Below, in pieces: positions 5,693 through 7,522 of a stretch of DNA of 7,522 bases. The stretch is from Deltaproteobacteria bacterium. Its GTDB lineage: Bacteria > Myxococcota_A > Polyangia > Palsa-1104 > JAEUJZ01. How positions within the stretch are numbered: position 1 is the first letter of the stretch; each line of letters opens with the position of its first letter. Below the pieces are notes generated by a model. That model was not told where the DNA came from and made no database searches. It saw only the letters and a list, made by a program, of their open reading frames with translations. Where the stretch lies: the NCBI GenBank assembly GCA_017990795.1, contig JAGNNG010000077.1, positions 1 through 7,522 on the forward strand, in the 5' to 3' direction. The translations under genes and the position numbers were made by a program.

Positions 5693-5854
5693 GGGACCAA
5701 GACTTAGCGGCGCGCGCGGTCAGGCCCAAGCGGAAAAGCGCGGCGCCTACAAAAATCTCACGACAAAAAGCTCGGGGCTCAGTCGCGGCGCAGGGTCGAT
5801 CCTGGCCGGGTGCGAAACTTGACCCACTTCAAAAATGCGTGTCATCGTCCGCTC
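5693..5854. other. Divergent intergenic region between the methyltransferase gene and ruvX
   Basis: About 160 bases separate the methyltransferase start from the probable ruvX start. Promoters for both genes should lie here. I see no hexamer pair good enough to call: TTGACC at 5819-5824 has no -10 at a workable distance, and CTAAGT on the minus strand would start transcription on top of the ATG. Confidence 0.4.
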
Positions 5855-6313
5855 GTGCGTGTACTTGGATTGGACGTGGGGTCAAAGACCATTGGCGTGG
5901 CTGTCAGCGACGAGCTAGGGCTGTGCGCCCACTCCGTCAAGACGCTGCAGCGGCAAGGCACCAAAGCGGATGTACAGACCGTGCTGGAGCTTTGTAAGTC
6001 GTACGAGACCCAAGAAGTCGTAGTCGGTATGCCCTACGACTGCGAAGGCAATGAGGGGCACCGCGCCTCTCGCGTGCGGGTGCTGGGCGATGCGCTGGTC
6101 GCGGCGGGCCTGACCATTCACTACCAAGACGAGAGCTTCTCCACTGTAGCCGCCGAAGAAGTACTGCTAGAGGCCGATGTGTCGCGGTCCAAGCGCAAAA
6201 AGGTGATCGATAAGCTGGCGGCAGCGGTCATCCTCGAGGCCTGGCTGGATCGGCAGCCGCCGCCGGTGCTCTTTGATAAGAGCATCGACGCCGCCTATAA
6301 GGACCCATCGTGA
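5855..6313 (+). CDS. ruvX: RuvX/YqgF-family RNase H-like nuclease (putative Holliday junction resolvase)
   Basis: From GTG 5855 the product has 152 residues, close to the roughly 140 usual for the family. It has the RNase H-like fold. The N-terminal motif MRVLGLDVGSKTIGVAVSD carries the first catalytic Asp (D7). VVVGMPYDCEGNEG is the family's (V/I)VGLP...G.EG loop. DESFSTVAAEEVLLEADVS holds E93, and KRKKVIDKLAAAVIL holds D119; together these give the acidic metal-binding triad. E. coli YqgF acts in 5' end processing of 16S rRNA, and the family is also called a putative Holliday junction resolvase. It should be cytoplasmic. GTG 5855 puts the start at the family's normal position. An in-frame GTG at 5810 would add 15 residues that match nothing expected, and neither start has a good ribosome site. 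The stop overlaps mltG by four bases. Confidence 0.93.
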   Translation: MRVLGLDVGSKTIGVAVSDELGLCAHSVKTLQRQGTKADVQTVLELCKSYETQEVVVGMPYDCEGNEGHRASRVRVLGDALVAAGLTIHYQDESFSTVAAEEVLLEADVSRSKRKKVIDKLAAAVILEAWLDRQPPPVLFDKSIDAAYKDPS

Positions 6314-7443
6314 GCCGCAGCAGCTCTCCCTGGCGGCGCCGACTGGCGGCACTGCTGGTGCTTCTTACCATCGGTGGCTTCGTCGCTGTCGCTGGCTTTG
6401 TCGTCTTTGGCGCCATGCGCTATCCCGACCGCCCCGGCCCGCAAGACGGTCCGCCCGAACAAAAAGTGGTCATCGTCAAAGGCATGAGCCTGGCCGAGAT
6501 CGCCCGCATGCTCGGCGACAAGAAGCTCATCGTCCACCCCGAGTGGTTCCGCTTTTACGCCAACGAGCGCGGCGTCGCCTCCAAGATTCGCGCCGGGGCT
6601 TACTCGCTGTCGGCCAAGATGACGCCCAAGCAGATCCTGGAAGTGCTGCTGTCGGGCGCGCGTGAGCCGGAAGTCCCCGTCACCATTCCCGAGGGCAAGA
6701 ACATGCTCGAGGTGGCGCGGCTGCTGGAAGATGCCGGCATCTGCAAAGCCAGCGAAGCCGAGCGCCTGATGCGCGACCCCGCTTATGCACTGTCACTGGG
6801 CGTCACGGGCGGCTCGCTGGAAGGCTACCTGTACCCGGACACCTATCGCTTCCCGCCCGGCGTGCCGTGTACGCGGGTGCTGCCGCCTCTGGTCAAGCGC
6901 ACCCAGCGCGTTCTGGGCGAGCTGAAGGCGCAGTACTTTGAGGGCATGCGCATCCTCAATCGCCAGTATCAGTTTGGCGACCGCGAGATCATCATCATGG
7001 CCAGCCTGGTCGAAAAAGAGACCGCGCGCCCCGAGGAGCGACCCCGCATTGCCGGCGTGTTTCTAAACCGCCTGCGCCTGCCGACCTTTAAGCCTCACCG
7101 CTTAGAGACCGACCCGACGATCATCTACGGCTGCACCGTGCCGCTGACCAAGAGCGCCGCCTGCCAAGAGTTCCAAGGCCGCATCCGCCGCATCCACCTC
7201 ACCGACGTCGACAACCCCTACAGCACCTATACTCACGAGGGGCTGCCGCCGGGACCTATCAGCAATCCTGGACGGGCCGCGCTGGCCGCCGTGCTGCAGC
7301 CGGATGCCACGCCGTACCTGTACTTCGTGTCACGCAACGACGGCACGCATCAGTTCTCGGTGACGATGGAAGAGCACCAAGCGGCGGTAAACAAGTACCA
7401 GCTACGACGCACACCCACAGGGACTCCAGCGCCGCAGCCATAG
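6310..7443 (+). CDS. mltG: MltG (YceG-family) endolytic murein transglycosylase
   Basis: The product is 377 residues (E. coli MltG is about 340). It cleaves nascent peptidoglycan glycan strands within the chain and is thought to set strand length by terminating polymerisation. One N-terminal membrane helix (about 11-35) follows an Arg-rich stretch, so the catalytic part is periplasmic. A LysM-like subdomain spans roughly 52-95 (VVIVKGMSLAEIARML). The family motifs are GSLEGYLYPDTYRF at 168-181, MASLVEKET at 230-238 with the catalytic Glu in the E-K-E element (E235-E237), VFLNRLR, and ETDPTIIYG at 266-274. The C-terminal LPPGPISNPGRAAL segment is also intact. Compared with common members, a few extra residues (PTFKPHR) lie before LETDPT. 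GTG at 6310 shares GTGA with the ruvX stop, so translation is probably coupled. No membrane domain, active-site or length defect is seen. Confidence 0.95.
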   Translation: MSRSSSPWRRRLAALLVLLTIGGFVAVAGFVVFGAMRYPDRPGPQDGPPEQKVVIVKGMSLAEIARMLGDKKLIVHPEWFRFYANERGVASKIRAGAYSLSAKMTPKQILEVLLSGAREPEVPVTIPEGKNMLEVARLLEDAGICKASEAERLMRDPAYALSLGVTGGSLEGYLYPDTYRFPPGVPCTRVLPPLVKRTQRVLGELKAQYFEGMRILNRQYQFGDREIIIMASLVEKETARPEERPRIAGVFLNRLRLPTFKPHRLETDPTIIYGCTVPLTKSAACQEFQGRIRRIHLTDVDNPYSTYTHEGLPPGPISNPGRAALAAVLQPDATPYLYFVSRNDGTHQFSVTMEEHQAAVNKYQLRRTPTGTPAPQP

Positions 7444-7522
7444 ACTTTGGTCGCGCCGCGCTCCCGCCCCGCAGTCCTTTTTTCAGTCCACGATTTTTCT
7501 GTCAGGCCTAACTTCGCGAAAC

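Noticed and set aside
7444..7522. Possible terminator of mltG or tail of a convergent gene
   Set aside because: T-runs at 7478-7483 and 7494-7498 exist, but I find no convincing stem before them. A short minus-strand frame ending there has no coding evidence.

Overview
The window comes from a GC-rich bacterium whose real genes strongly prefer G or C at third codon positions. It carries a large secreted protein with MopE-type metal-binding motifs and Cys repeats, plus a small protein with GYLYFL motifs and a histone H1-like Ala/Lys/Pro tail. That combination points to Myxococcota or a close deltaproteobacterial relative. This is inference from gene style; no rRNA or other taxonomic marker is present.

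Layout, left to right. Bases 1-24 may be the last codons of an upstream gene, followed by a short leader. A giant plus-strand gene (about 158-3784) encodes a probable lipoprotein: lipobox Cys, a beta-rich N-terminal domain, a series of Asp-rich MopE-type motifs, a short Cys module, then a tandem array of 25-residue repeats with four Cys each that runs to the stop codon. A strong hairpin terminator (3869-3907) sits between this gene and a convergent minus-strand gene (3947-4372) for a small basic, histone-H1-like protein. That small gene has a strong Shine-Dalgarno site and a probable sigma-70 promoter with a TTGACA -35 box. The 234-base gap beyond it (4373-4606) holds that promoter, a palindrome, a hairpin and a pair of 14-base direct repeats. 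Next, on the minus strand, is a class I SAM-dependent methyltransferase (4607-5692). It is divergent from a plus-strand pair: ruvX/yqgF (ending 6313) and mltG (6310-7443), which overlap by four bases and are probably translationally coupled. The last 79 bases show no gene I can support.

The genes fall into three apparently unrelated functions. The first is a cell-surface or periplasmic Cys-rich, metal-binding-type lipoprotein. The second is a nucleoid-type basic protein. The third is a conserved housekeeping pair: RuvX for RNA or Holliday-junction processing and MltG for peptidoglycan strand termination. The methyltransferase has no assignable substrate.

The most unusual material is the 3' third of the lipoprotein gene. 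It has fourteen copies of a unit of exactly 75 bp with invariant Cys spacing. The last six are arranged as three 150-bp dimers, a TGT cysteine codon is conserved at one position in most copies, and the stop codon falls exactly where the next copy would have GAG. I found no mobile element, CRISPR array, tRNA or rRNA. Nothing here clearly amounts to a new multi-gene system.
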